Positions 21,713 through 32,496 are shown, numbered from the stretch's first letter. The stretch: DNA of 64,000 nucleotides from Apiospora phragmitis (GCA_038363925.1 JAQQWL010000016.1:1612001-1676000), one strand, 5' to 3'. The notes: generated by a model not told the origin, from the letters alone. Translations and numbers: made by a program.

Positions 21713-22665
21713 CTTTATTGTTGGCTAAGAACTCAGGATTGATCGAAACGGTGCAAGATAGAGCATGAAGAGTTGGAAATCTATATACTTTTTATACTAC
21801 TAAATACATTCACACTGACGCTCTCTCTGGCTGAACCCGTTCAATTGGAGCTAAGTCTGGATTTTCGGCGATTCTTACATATATAATATTTTTCTGGAAA
21901 AGGTACCCTAGCTAGGTGCACCGTTGTGGCCGAGAGCACGATAAGGCTCTATTGTACTTCTAACCATTATAGTTTACTATTATGCATACGCTTGAAAACG
22001 GCTCTTATACCCTGTTTCCTGGCAACTTACCAAGCTCTTAGTAGAAAGAGAACAGGGATGTTATACAAGCGCCAGATGCGGCCCTTATACCTTAACTTCC
22101 ATAGAATAAACACCTTTAATTACTTCCTAGCTAAACCCTAGGGGGGAAATATTGTTTAAATTCGACGGAAATCTTAAAACCTACTGCAGAAATCTTAGTA
22201 AAGTAGCCTAAGACGGAGCTGTACTGCCACTTATCCCTTCTTGCTTAATCACACGACGTAGAGTCGACTTTGACTCCGGTTACGCCCTGTAACATATACC
22301 TTCTTTCCCAACCTTTACCTGCCACCACTCAGCCTCTGGTCCGTACTGGTCAGTCTTTATAACGAGTCTGTTCGTGCCGAGCTCTGATTGTAGCAGGTCT
22401 CACGGGAGATCTATAGGTCTAGGCTTGTAGAACCACCACATATTGAAGTAGGAAGGCGATTTGTGCATTGTTCAAGAAATTGACATTCGGAGCAGAAACC
22501 TACGACATCCGGTAATATACCTGAGAAGCAAATGAGCTCACCGATGGAGCTTGTGAGCTATGCCACAGCCCCGCTGGGCCAGGGAGGTGCAGGAGTTGAA
22601 GAGTGTATAGGGGCGAAACAAGGCGGACGCCGGAATAGTGCCGTACTGCACGAGCTTCTTTCATG
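21713..22665. other. Intergenic region
   Basis: Upstream of both the minus-strand F-box-like gene and the plus-strand gene at 22806, so it should contain two promoters facing outward. No gene is supported. Confidence 0.4.
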
Positions 22666-22673
22666 TATAAATA
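22666..22673 (+). promoter_or_regulatory. TATA box of the 22806 gene
   Basis: TATAAATA lies 133-140 bp before the ATG, in the context CATGTATAAATAGGAAC, at a plausible distance for a fungal promoter with a leader of about 100 nt. Confidence 0.55.
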
Positions 22674-22733
22674 GGAACGTAATCCTCTCGACCTGAAAGT
22701 CCGTCACGTACTCGCAGTCTTTAGCACGATACA

Positions 22734-22805
22734 CCTCCCTTTACTATCAATCCTGTACTTCCTTCTATCATCGATTCTATACCTCCTTCTACCATCAATT
22801 CTGCC
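22734..22805 (+). repeat. Three imperfect 24-bp repeats in the 5' leader
   Basis: Three head-to-tail 24-bp units (22734-22757, 22758-22781, 22782-22805) run up to the ATG. Each is pyrimidine-rich, with a core like CCTTCTACCATCAATTCT. They lie in the expected 5' UTR. Confidence 0.7.
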
Positions 22806-24116
22806 ATGTCTTCCCTCCAGAACATTCACGACCAGCTCGGAAATGTCGAGCACGTCATTGTTTGTGTTGACCCTGTCGATCTGGACAACATCTGGCAATG
22901 CCTTTGGGCCCTGGTCCGGGCACCCAACGCCCATATTCACGCTGTGCTCTCGCCGCGCGTGTTGGACCTGCGCGTACCGAGCTTCGCTGGAATATTTGGC
23001 CAGCTCGTAAAGGAGGTGGGATTGCGGTACATGCTCGACGTCCGGAGAAGAGATGCAGAAGAGATCTATGGCTTGCTGGAAAGTGAAGATTGGCGGGACT
23101 ATTTCACCCGTGACACTACATTCCAGGACGACCCCCACACCAAAGCGCACGTTCCACTATACATGGCCTGCTCTGCCCTCCGATTTGGCGAGAAGTTTGT
23201 ATCTAAGGACCACTCCCTCAGCCGGGTCAGCTTCTACTGGGACCCTCGCTCCATGGAGACCATCGTTCCTGGCCTCCACCATCCGTTGCATGTGAACGAT
23301 CAACTCTACGCCTGCACTGATGAGGAGCGCCGGGAAGCACAAAGCATCTTGCACCTACGGGGCAAGCAGCGCGAGGAGAGGATGGTCAGAATTATGGAAC
23401 GGATAGCGGACAGGCTATCTGCACAGCTGGGATACAAGGAGCCGGCAGAAGTCCTTCATCCCCTGGAGGATCTAGTCGCTATCCTGTCGCTGATCCCAGA
23501 CAAGCGGAGCTTGGTATTGGGTGGGGGCCCCTTCACGGAGATGGTCCGTCTTTTAACCGAAACAAAGGCTGTACCTCTAGCTATCGTGGCCATGGCACGC
23601 ACTTGGTATGCGGATGTTAATATTTTCCCGAATAACTACAACGACCTCATGGACCTGGACGCCGCTATGGAGATCGAGATGATAATTAAAGAGAGGGGGA
23701 TTGACACATGGTTTTTCCCCACGGAGTGCGCCAAGGCGAAGGTGCAAGACGGTGAAATACTCCGTGCCTGTCCCTGGGATTTCATCAAGGAAGAGTTGGT
23801 TAGCATATTCGAGAGCGCCGGTGATATGCGTTCCTACGATGAGGCGGACGCATTCACCCGTGAAACCAAAACGTCAGCTAAAATGCACATGTTTGATGTG
23901 CTGACGGTGGTGCCACTTGCTCACCCCCGTGCGTTGCCGTATCGGCGCGCCGAGAGCTTCTGGGACAAGGTGAACGGAGAGCGCGTGCTCAGAATCCGAG
24001 AGGCAGTCGATGGACCTGTCCAGGTGTTCTATCCTGACGAGAAGGCTATGAGTGTATCCAAGGAGCAGGTGATGGCCGAGATTAGCCACGTACTGTCCTC
24101 TATCAGTAAGAATTGA
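22806..24116 (+). CDS. Nucleoside-hydrolase-fold protein (436 aa)
   Basis: Intact intronless frame. The layout recalls the inosine-uridine nucleoside hydrolase superfamily: an early strand with Asp residues (EHVIVCVDPVDLDNIWQCLW), a central Gly-rich strand-turn (DKRSLVLGGGPFTEMVRLLT), and the Asn/Asp motif NIFPNNYNDLMDLDAAMEIE followed by IDTWFFPTECAK, equivalent to the FN.xxDPxAA region of those enzymes. The canonical DTDxGxDD calcium site is not preserved at the N-terminus, so it may not be a hydrolase. There is no signal peptide or TM segment. The start at 22806 follows a TATA box and a repeat-bearing leader, and the next Met is far inside the domain. The clean frame suggests an active gene. 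Confidence 0.55.
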   Translation: MSSLQNIHDQLGNVEHVIVCVDPVDLDNIWQCLWALVRAPNAHIHAVLSPRVLDLRVPSFAGIFGQLVKEVGLRYMLDVRRRDAEEIYGLLESEDWRDYFTRDTTFQDDPHTKAHVPLYMACSALRFGEKFVSKDHSLSRVSFYWDPRSMETIVPGLHHPLHVNDQLYACTDEERREAQSILHLRGKQREERMVRIMERIADRLSAQLGYKEPAEVLHPLEDLVAILSLIPDKRSLVLGGGPFTEMVRLLTETKAVPLAIVAMARTWYADVNIFPNNYNDLMDLDAAMEIEMIIKERGIDTWFFPTECAKAKVQDGEILRACPWDFIKEELVSIFESAGDMRSYDEADAFTRETKTSAKMHMFDVLTVVPLAHPRALPYRRAESFWDKVNGERVLRIREAVDGPVQVFYPDEKAMSVSKEQVMAEISHVLSSISKN

Positions 24117-24978
24117 GGTGGCAATGGGTTAGTGCGGGTTTTATAGAGAAGCTAGCGGCTGTATATTTATTGAGGACGTGGTGCGTAGATGATCTGTCTC
24201 TGCTGCTTACAATGGACATGTAGACCACCAGGGTGAATAACAACCCGAAACCCTGCCCTGCTTTATTAAGTTCTGCAGCAACCTGCTTGAGGTATCCTGT
24301 CGTTGACATCTCATTGGAGATTAATTTGAAAAGACTAGCTAGATGCGAGGGACATCCGGGTGGAGGTCGATAACGTGCATAAAAGGAAAGCGGCCTGCCA
24401 TGCATCGCAAGTTGCTTCCCTAGACCCGACGACCTCCACGGTTGGAAGGCTCATGCTACAATTGGATTATTTCTAAACGTCAGAGTACTCAAAGTCCATC
24501 CTGAGGGATTTTGCCCTATTCAAATCTGCAAGACCCAAGCTCCTGTGCCTCGGCTCTTCCGAATCAAACTGCAAATTCGGGTTTCCCCGTATTGGCTATC
24601 TGATATCATCAACCTCTTGACATAATCCATGCCCAACGGCTTCTAATGCCCATAGCATCTGTCACGACAGTACTGATCATTCTTGGGTGAATCAATGTTC
24701 CTGCTCTTTTGCGGCCTGCAGAGTGAGCGCACGAGCCCCCTCCACCCCCGTAACGCTGAATTATTCTCCATTGGGGTACCTATATGCGTTTGCCCTGCTC
24801 TGACTCGGTCGTCACATAAAAATATGCCGTTTGCCAGCGTTCTGGGTCTGCTTCTAATATGCCCAAAGAATGTTCCGCATCCTCGCCCCATATCCAAGCG
24901 ACTCCATAGACTCCAGTCAGAGAGAATTTGGGACCCTCAACCTGACTACCGAACCGCAGGTTACGTTCGGTCTTAGTA
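24117..24978. other. Intergenic region
   Basis: 3' flank of the 22806 gene. Frames of 80-100 codons overlap on both strands and are unrecognised. Confidence 0.35.
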
Positions 24979-25215
24979 TCACCCCTGAATTTGATTTTTC
25001 TCTGCTCTGACCTTGTACGTCTTGGTTTTCGAGGACCTGATCTCGTAAATGTAGTGGTAATAGGGTCCGTTCTTCGTCCATGCGACTAGACTACCATCAT
25101 CATTTGAGGGCTGTTTCTCGAGTGGTTGGATCTGAGGTAGGTTTTCAAAATTTAATTCGGGTGTTGACTCGTGATCGGCGGGGGCGGTGCTGGCTTTCTT
25201 GTCCATTTTGCTCAA
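24979..25215 (-). CDS. Small acidic-to-basic hypothetical protein (78 aa), uncertain
   Basis: A short minus-strand frame starts MSKMDKKASTAPADHESTPE. Its second half has a protein-like pattern (SLVAWTKNGPYYHYIYEIRS). It has no signal peptide and no known domain. It could be a complete small protein, the first exon of a longer one, or chance. Confidence 0.3.
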   Translation of the reverse strand: MSKMDKKASTAPADHESTPELNFENLPQIQPLEKQPSNDDGSLVAWTKNGPYYHYIYEIRSSKTKTYKVRAEKNQIQG

Positions 25216-27366
25216 GCTCGAATGAAACTGTGATGTACGATAGCAAGATTCGGGTATGTCGAATAGCTCTGTGCTGGCACCCTCAATATGGGAATGTCGG
25301 GGAGTGACTTTTTAAGCGGTTTTCTCACGTCGATAGGCGAATCGAGGAGCCCTTTATTGCCTCGAGTATACGCATATATTGGCGCCGAAATTTGGGGTGT
25401 CGACTTCCCAACCAACTTCAGCGCTACCAGCCTTTTTGAAAGATCAAGGCCGTGTTTCGATTGGTTCTTGGTGCCCATAGTTGATACTCCCGGCTTAGTT
25501 CTTACAACATATGGATGTGGAGCGAAACATATGCCTCCGAGCCATTGTTTACTAACAAGGGTAAAGGGTAAACGCATCTTGAAATGGCTCCTGTACGAGG
25601 GCTCCAGGGGCTGGTCAATCTCTTGGCAAATAAATACCGACAAGGGTGCCCCAGGCATGCCTCAGAATATGGCTCCTATACCCCTGACTTTTACAAAGTC
25701 TGTGCCGGATATGGCTTTGTATCCCTGTCCTGCCAAGGATGTAGGTGGATAACGTAGTTTACTAGAGAACCTCCAGATCTGCCCAGTAAGTATACACGCT
25801 TCCGATGGCCACACAGTTTTGAAGATGTTGGACGACCTGTCGGGGACGGCTCCCGTCGTACGCTGGAAATGAGCTGCATCAAATGATGGCAAGACTGAGG
25901 CCAAGAGTTCGTAAAAAATGCATGAGAAAACCCTGTTTTGTCTAGGAAACTATCGAGGCGGCCGAGATTGGAACCTGGGTTCATATTAGTAGTATATCGG
26001 CTCATTTGTCTTTACCCTTGCGTGCTCATGGCTATGCTTAGGGCGTCTTCTTTAGGCCCAATAATATGGATTAGGAATTGCCTAATTATACGTAACCTCC
26101 TAAACTAAACGGCTACTACTAATTTTCTAATGTACAGTATTCACCTTCTTAGTTCAGATTATAGGATATAAAACCAGTTTTACCTCGACGGAATGCGAAC
26201 CAGAGCAATATTGGACACAGAAAAGCATGGGGTGATAGCCCCCGTCGAATTACAGTAGCGTACAACATGTTTGGGGTGTCACATATGGTTAGTACCGTAC
26301 AGCTCTATAAAAAGAATTTAATACATACTGATTGCCCGCAATTGATCCAGGGACAGCCTTCGTAGGCTCTGATAAAAGAAACACGTTGACCCAGTATACT
26401 TGAAAAAACTGCTAGTACTGGGATGCTTTCTGCCTTAATGAACTAGAACAGAATATAGAGTACGGTAGCAATTAGCGGTTGTGGGTATAGAAGCAGTTGG
26501 AATCCACGTTTATAAAAGCTCGATAAAGAGTGCGCAGAAGTGTTTGAATAGAAGCTCAAGCACTGAAGCAGGGCAAATACATTCACCGTACAGATGATAA
26601 TGAGGTCCATGCCGGCCACAACGATTCTGGTAAAAAAAAAGGGTTGAGGAAATAAACGGGAAGAGGACCCGACCTTCATTCTATTGCGTCTTTTTATACC
26701 ACTAGCGAAAGAGGTTACTTTCAAGGAGGCTAAGATTTGACAACACAAATCTACTTTGTATTATAAAATAGACTCCAATATATGTCTCTAAGCTTCCTTA
26801 GCTAAGGAGCTCCTATAAAGGCTGATTGGCACACCCCAAGGATTCCCAGCTGTAGAAGCCCCTGAAATGATCCCACCACTGAGAAACCAATAGAGAATCC
26901 ATCATTTTAACTCCACTTCATACCTACGCACTCTCCCCCGCTTTGAATTGGACCTGACACGGAATCCATGAAGTCTTTATTACTCGATAGCAGGGTAAAC
27001 TATAGTCGGTGAATAGAATGTAGATCGATTAGCCCCTTTCCTATGGTCTCCTGAGTCAGAAAGGCCCCCTGAACACTACCATCGTATAGCTTCCAATAGG
27101 AGACTGGATCGGACACATTGCTTTTGTCTTGTTCCACTTGCTTCTCCCAAATGACAGGTAGGTTTGGGTCTGCTGAGCTAGGATCGGACTTCCCGGGCAG
27201 AGACAGAGTCAGGTAAGATTACCCACCATTCAGCCTTAATGATTTGAGATCTTTACAATATATAATGTTGACCACAGTACCTATGGAATCTTCTTGTCTA
27301 GGTATCCATGATATTTAGTTATACCAACACGTTGGAATAGTATGAGCTTAATCTCTTCTTATCCTT
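25216..27366. other. Gene-poor 2.1 kb with repeat fragments
   Basis: No convincing gene. A block at about 25700-25800 shares two short runs with the complement of 29800-29880 (ATATGGCTTT-TATCCCTGT with CCTGCCAAG, and CCTCCAGATCTG), so both are pieces of one dispersed repeat. The stretch 26040-27340 is moderately AT-rich. Confidence 0.4.
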
Positions 27367-28236
27367 TTGCTAATTCAACCTATAAATCCATGGAGCTACC
27401 GGAAGACCAAAGTTGCTATCCAACGGCCATTTTTTCAGGAGCAGCAGCTCAGGACCACATTCTTGCGCCGATCAATTACTCTTGGAGCACATGCTCTTCG
27501 AGAGAAATCCCGGCTGCGCGCACTTGGCACCATCGCTATTGCAATATTGTGTTGGACGCATCCGTGGACCTTGCTCCAGACGGGCACCTTGGGAGTCCCT
27601 CTCATCAGATGGTTACTGATCGTCTCGGATTCTTTGAGTAAGTCACGTTCTAGCAACTCTTACCACATGACTTATCAGCATATAGGGAAGCCTATAGAAC
27701 CGTACCACACCTCGCGACGGCAGAGCACTATTTTCTTGTTCAATATATGCTACGACGCGAACCATCAGAGCGGCCGCTCTTCTCTGGATGAATGGGTACT
27801 TGGCATTACCGGGTATGCATTCAGCGTCGACCTCGGCCGTAAACTGATTGGTCAGCTTTCCCCGGACGAGTTCGTTTTGACGCTGTTTGCTCTTCTGTCT
27901 TACTATCGAATTCTCAACCGAAGAAAAGCTTTTGAACCGACCTACAACAGCAACGGTTATCTCGCTGGCTTTGAGAAGCTTGGGCAAGGCGGGACTATCG
28001 ACGACACTGGAGGTCTACTGGAGTGCGTCGTTCATTCAGTCATTAAGATCGGCGGCAGCCTAAGGCCTGTTCTTCTTGATGTTTCCTATCTACAGCCGTA
28101 TCAGCTGGATAGAGAACAGACCGCAGAAACATTGTCTCTGGATGTATACTGTTCGGCAAGACTATCCAAGCCCAGCGAACATCTACAAACGGTGGTTGAA
28201 GTGAACGGCTTACTGGGCATTAGGCATTGTGTATGA
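27367..28236 (+). CDS. Hypothetical protein (289 aa), uncertain
   Basis: A 289-codon open frame without recognised domains. The stretch SVDLGRKLIGQLSPDEFVLT to LRPVLLDVSYLQPYQLDREQ looks protein-like. The N-terminal third, rich in Arg and aromatic residues, looks less so; the true start may be internal or in an upstream exon. It is flanked by gene-poor DNA and a solo LTR at 28542. Confidence 0.35.
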   Translation: MLIQPINPWSYRKTKVAIQRPFFQEQQLRTTFLRRSITLGAHALREKSRLRALGTIAIAILCWTHPWTLLQTGTLGVPLIRWLLIVSDSLSKSRSSNSYHMTYQHIGKPIEPYHTSRRQSTIFLFNICYDANHQSGRSSLDEWVLGITGYAFSVDLGRKLIGQLSPDEFVLTLFALLSYYRILNRRKAFEPTYNSNGYLAGFEKLGQGGTIDDTGGLLECVVHSVIKIGGSLRPVLLDVSYLQPYQLDREQTAETLSLDVYCSARLSKPSEHLQTVVEVNGLLGIRHCV

Positions 28237-28541
28237 TAGATAAAGTCAACTTTAACGAGAGTATTCGTTGTATTCCAAGCAATGGGTAGCATGGAACGGG
28301 AAGTGTACTCGTCTACGGGCAGAGCGATGGAGTAGCCATACTATACAACAGCGTCTGAATCACATATTCAGCTGCGCCCCAACCATGTTCGGAAGCAATC
28401 CGGAAATCCGCTGCTTACTTTCCCAATATCTTAGTGGGGAGCATTGCCGAGAAATTTTCAAAGCGCTCTGTTGTACCAATAACTTTCCCTTTCCAGGTTG
28501 TACTTTATGAGGTAGATACAGGCACCTGATTGGATAGTGTG
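28237..28541. other. Short intergenic stretch before a solo LTR
   Basis: Nothing supported except the left 5-bp target duplication GTGTG at 28537-28541. Confidence 0.4.
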
Positions 28542-28740
28542 TGTTGGTATATCCTGTCAGGGGCTGGTCCTTAGTCAGGGACGTCACGTGCATATACGCA
28601 CGAGTCATGCCCCTTTCTCGTACGTCGGGTATTCTGGCGGCCGCTGCCGCCAACCAACAGATAGAAGGGAGCGCAATTCAATATATCACCACTTGACCCC
28701 AACCAATCGTTGTACGTACGTACACAGAGCCCATTCAACA
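28542..28740 (+). mobile_element. Solo LTR, copy A (199 bp)
   Basis: The element starts TGTTGGTATATCC and ends CCCATTCAACA, so it has the 5'-TG...CA-3' ends of an LTR. A perfect 5-bp direct repeat GTGTG flanks it (28537-28541 and 28741-28745), the target duplication made by LTR-retrotransposon integrase. No internal domain or second LTR is adjacent, so this is a solo LTR left by recombination. Copy D at 48317-48515 is its reverse complement with a single difference in my reading, which implies recent activity of the family. Confidence 0.88.
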
Positions 28741-28868
28741 GTGTGCGAGCCTGCAGTTATAAAATAGTAGCTTTTATACTGCCGTCCCTTTACTCGAGAA
28801 CGAGCTGCTCAAGTGCGTTCAGTCCAGCATGTCCGGCTCGTAGGTGCTCGCAATCCCTCAGCAGCGTC

Positions 28869-29602
28869 CTAGAAAGGAGAGCCACAGCTTAGGACCTCCG
28901 GCGGAGAATCTTCTTTGACACGAGAAGTCCAGTTCCTAAAGTAGTTCCAAAAGCTCTTTACTTGTTCTTCGGCGCAGAAGTTCTCTGTACCATTTTTAGA
29001 CCCTTGCTGCTCTGCTGCAGCTACCGCTTGCCGCCGAAGTATTCCAACCATAGTAAAGAACACTTTCTCAACGTTGTCGTCGTCCCTCGCCGAAGTCTCG
29101 ATAAATCCGCAGCGCAGCTCCTGCGCAAGAGCACGGCCCTCATGAATCGACACCTCCCGCCCAGATTCGAGGTCGCGATTATTCCCGATCAGTAAAATCG
29201 GAATGGGATGGGTCCTCGTTTTCTGAATTTCCGCGTGGAGGTCGCGTATTATGGAGAAAAGACGACCGGCATGTAATACTATAGACCAAGAAGAAGCCTT
29301 GGCCGTATCGTATCCATTGGTTACGTAGTACGGTATACTCGTTCTGCCCAGCAGTGTCCAGGAGTCCGGTGATACATGCGTGTCCATCGATCATTACTTG
29401 CTTGCGGTATGAGTCTTCGATGGTGGGATCATACTATAGAAGACGAAAGAATTAGTAAGCAGGAGTCTAAGAAGTCGATGGCAAGTACATAACTTACTGT
29501 TTCGAAAAATTGCTGCGACAAGAACCGGGTTGCAAGAGCCGTTTTGCCGACACGTTCTTCTCCTAACATTACAAGCTGGTAAAGCGGCATATGTAACGAC
29601 AT
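28869..29602 (-). pseudogene. Ras-like small GTPase with a frameshift
   Basis: Exon 1 (29602-29498) starts MSLHMPLYQLVMLGEERVGK and carries the G1 loop GEERVGKT. An intron at 29434-29497 (GTAAGT to ATAG) leads to [12 protein letters not shown] (switch I). The G3 motif is [20 protein letters not shown]. At the four-T run (29257-29260 on the plus strand) one extra base breaks the frame inside SSF-SIIRDL. Beyond it G4 is GNNRD (usual NKxD) and G5 is ETSAR. Removing the extra base gives 222 aa. The tail ends VLSCGSPF, which is not a CAAX box because four residues follow the Cys, so membrane anchoring by prenylation is doubtful. It is closest to Ras/Rap-type signalling GTPases. It may be a decaying duplicate, or intact with an assembly error. 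Confidence 0.8.
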
Positions 29603-30467
29603 CGCAAGGCTGTGTGGGTAGTTTAGTAATTATTCCACCGGATCAGTATACGTAAAAGCCCATGCAAACCGTCTCATAAGGGGTAGGTTAATTATTCTAG
29701 GAGGTTTATATAGTACATATCGTACGGTATATTATAGCAAAGCCGTTTTTCGTAAACTCATACACAGTAACTTGGTGATACATGGAGCCAGATCTGGAGG
29801 ATTCTCCACAAGGCTAGCGGGTATGTCTAGCCATATCTGCGCCAAAGGATTCTTGGCAGGACAGGGATAGAAAGCCATATTTGGCGTTCGACAACTATGC
29901 AAGCCGTTTCTGGAGTCGAATGTTTTACAGGCCCCTGTCCTCTCTACTCGCCGCCAAGCGCTTGGCTTGCCCCATCGCCCAGGATGCAAGAGCCATTTCT
30001 GGAGTGTGCATAAAAGGCCCCTGTTTGCCTTTTTCTGCCAAGGATCGGTCAGCAACCTCGAGCCGGGATATTCATAGATAGGATCTTTGCTTGGCTGATA
30101 AGATAATCTATATATACTCCAGAAATGGCTTTCATTTAGTCTATACTGATAAATACTTTCAGTATACGAGCCAGTAGTAGATAAAGTACTGTACATATAT
30201 ATGAGTACTTGAGGACACTTTCTAAAGCTACCAAAGGATACCGAATGGGGTATTTAAGGCCGAAGCTTTAGCGTCTAGCCCAAGAGAATACATCCGTATG
30301 TATATACATATAATGGATACATATGTAACTTTGTTTTGCAACAGGATATGGTTATATAGCAACACGTCAGCTCTTCAGGAGACCACTACACGATTGGATT
30401 TAGAGGCGGTTCCATGCGCTTAATTCCTCGGAGCGCCATTCATGTATTGCACCCCGCCACCCCGTAC
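29603..30467. other. Intergenic region with degenerate repeats
   Basis: Read on the minus strand, 29880-30060 contains two imperfect tandem units (each with CAGGGGCCT and CTCCAGAAA-GGCT). Near 29800-29880 it shares short runs with 25700-25800. AT-rich from 30080 to 30350. No gene. Confidence 0.4.
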
Positions 30468-30806
30468 TTAATCTCTTCTCTTAAAAAGCCCGTGATGAGC
30501 TGAACGAGGCTGTACTACTACAGTAGTGGTAGTGGTCATCGTATAATCGCTATTCGTGGTCATGCTTGCTAGGTAGAGACTGCCATCTATAGTAGTGAGA
30601 AATAAGCCATCTTGTAGACTTGTGACAGACTCGGATGTGCTAGTAGCTAGGTAATTTGTCGTTGTTCTGGAGTCGCTGGTAGACTGGGTCTTATTAGGAA
30701 AAGACGTGATCTCGGAGACAGGTAGAGCAGGTCGATAACACCGGTCGGGAAGACCTATACAAGTCAGAGCCAAGCACAAGTAAATTGGTATAATAGATAA
30801 CCTCAT
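30468..30806 (-). CDS. Small secreted Ser/Thr-rich protein (112 aa)
   Basis: The N-terminus MRLSIIPIYLCLALTCIGLP is a convincing signal peptide. The mature part is rich in Ser and Thr (TSDSRTTTNYLATSTSESV, TTNSDYTMTTTTTVV), has an N-glycosylation site (NKT) and ends GLFKRRD with a dibasic site of the kind cut by Kex2. A TATATATA tract lies about 20 nt before the ATG. It could be a cell-wall or effector-like secreted protein. There is no domain and few cysteines, so a function cannot be given. Confidence 0.5.
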   Translation of the reverse strand: MRLSIIPIYLCLALTCIGLPDRCYRPALPVSEITSFPNKTQSTSDSRTTTNYLATSTSESVTSLQDGLFLTTIDGSLYLASMTTNSDYTMTTTTTVVVQPRSAHHGLFKRRD

Positions 30807-31225
30807 TCTAAGGGGTATATATATGTAGAACTATCCTTTCTTATAAGAGAAACTACACGAGAAGCGAGGCTGACGATACAATAGCACAGCTTATATCAAT
30901 TTATAGCCCAGCGAATGATGGTTACCGGCTAGATTTAGATGCGGTTCAGTAAGTTATAGTTATATAATAGCGCTGGCCTGGGCGTGCGGAAGGAAACAGC
31001 TATAACGATAGAGCCTATCGTGGCTCCATTACGCGGGGAACAGCCCTCTTATTGCTAGTTGTCCCTCCTGTGCCAGAAGTGGCTCTAAATGCTATATATA
31101 TTGTACGTAAACGGAGCCAAGAACTGCCTCGTTATAAGTATTAACTAATTAAATCTCGCCACTCCCCTATTACCTGTTCATTTAATTACCCACATGGACC
31201 TATTGGCCAACTAAAATTTCTAGTT
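30807..31225. other. Divergent intergenic region
   Basis: Lies between the minus-strand secreted protein and the plus-strand glucanase, so both promoters should be here. ATATATATGT at about 30818 is the likely TATA element of the minus-strand gene. Confidence 0.4.
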
Positions 31226-32496
31226 ATGCTACTGGGGTTGCGAGTTTTACATATCATCGCTGTTGCAACTTTCTTTCTAACCGAAAGCTTTACTACTCCG
31301 TCGCCTGGTAAACAAAGTTCAGAAATTACCACCGTAAACCTACTGAAGCTACAGTTTATCAATAACCTAAACAAAAGTGATGCTTTTGTTTATATAACAA
31401 GTCGAGACAAGATAGGAGGTCTTATGCTTCTCACGAATGCGGGTACTTGGTACCGTCCTGTAATTCACGGAGCTAGATTCGTCAAGGTTAACCCAACACT
31501 CGTGTCAATCTTCGACCCAAACCGGGCCTCTACTACAGAGTTATTGATCCCGGCGGAGATTGAATCCGGACGTGTGTGGATAGCGAGAAGCAAACTTCAG
31601 TTCCACGTTATAACATCCGAGGACGGAACACCGTCCATTGCCGAGCCATCCCCCTTGGACCTATCAGACAATACCAGTTGGGGGTTCCTGGAACTGACGA
31701 ATACGAAGAGGGGTGGCCTGTACGCTAATATATCCTTTGTGGACTTTGTTGGGCTTGCGCTCAGCATAGCCCTAGTCCTTCGCCGCAACCAAGTCCAAAC
31801 GGCGATAGGGTTATCGGATAACGCCATCACGAGAATTTGCGACGCCTTGAATGTACAGAGTAGTCTAGATAGTTTTCCGTGGGGTCGAATGTGCATTTCG
31901 ACGAGGGATGGCAGACCGATCCGTGTGCTTTCTCCGAACCTGTATGAGGCGGCAAATCCCGGTGCTTCGGGAGATTATTATAACCACTATGGTGAGCAGG
32001 TTTGGAAAAATATACCTCACAAGACTTATTAATCGATACACAATCCGCAATCGGTCTCGTGAAGTGTAGGGTATACGCCAACGAGGAGTTGGTTTGTGGC
32101 GGCGACAACCGTGGGTACACCCGCCCGAGCGCAGCTGACATTTGGGGCTGCAATACGGGTCCGTTTATGATTCGCGAGGGCGACAACTATATCCACCGCC
32201 TCATTGTTCCTAGATTGTGTGCGGCCTTTGCCAGAACGACTTTGCTGATCGAAGGCGAAGAGACTCAACCAGCGGTTAGTAATACAAGCTACTACCTCGA
32301 GAGTCCCACGAACCACTATAGCCGCCTTGTTCACCAAAGCGAGATAGACGGGAAAGGGTATGCGTTTTCATACGATGACGTCAATCCTTTGACAGAAAAC
32401 GTGGCGGGCGTAGTCGCTGGGCCGGATCCTGAAGTGTTGAAGATCTTTATTGGGGGGATAAAGGCTACGGTTGGTGAGCACACAGTGCTCCAGTGA
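31226..32496 (+). pseudogene. GH64 beta-1,3-glucanase with a one-base frameshift
   Basis: The sequence reads as a fungal glycoside hydrolase family 64 (thaumatin-like) endo-1,3-beta-glucanase. It has a signal peptide (MLLGLRVLHIIAVATFFLTE), a beta-sandwich part (LQFINNLNKSDAFVYITSRD, ELLIPAEIESGRVWIARSKL, NTSWGFLELTNTK) and the second domain (LVLRRNQVQTAIGLSDNAI, ISTRDGRPIRVLSPNLYEAA). The frame is lost at the five-A run 32006-32010, where one more A would give QVWKKYTSQDLLIDTQ and continue to YTRPSAADIWGCNTGPF and the stop at 32496 (423 aa). Apart from that base the gene looks complete and undecayed. GH64 enzymes cut beta-1,3-glucan of fungal walls. Fragments of two more copies lie at 41040-41430 and 43741-44905. 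Confidence 0.8.

Noticed and set aside
28542..28740. CRISPR-like or MITE interpretation of the TGTTG...CAACA elements
   Set aside because: The four elements are dispersed, have TG...CA ends and perfect 5-bp target duplications, which fits solo LTRs better than a MITE of any superfamily I know; there are no regularly spaced repeats.
28537..28767. 76-codon frame inside solo LTR A, and its counterpart at 48239-48667
   Set aside because: The same peptide appears at both sites only because the LTR is duplicated; it has no start context or domain.
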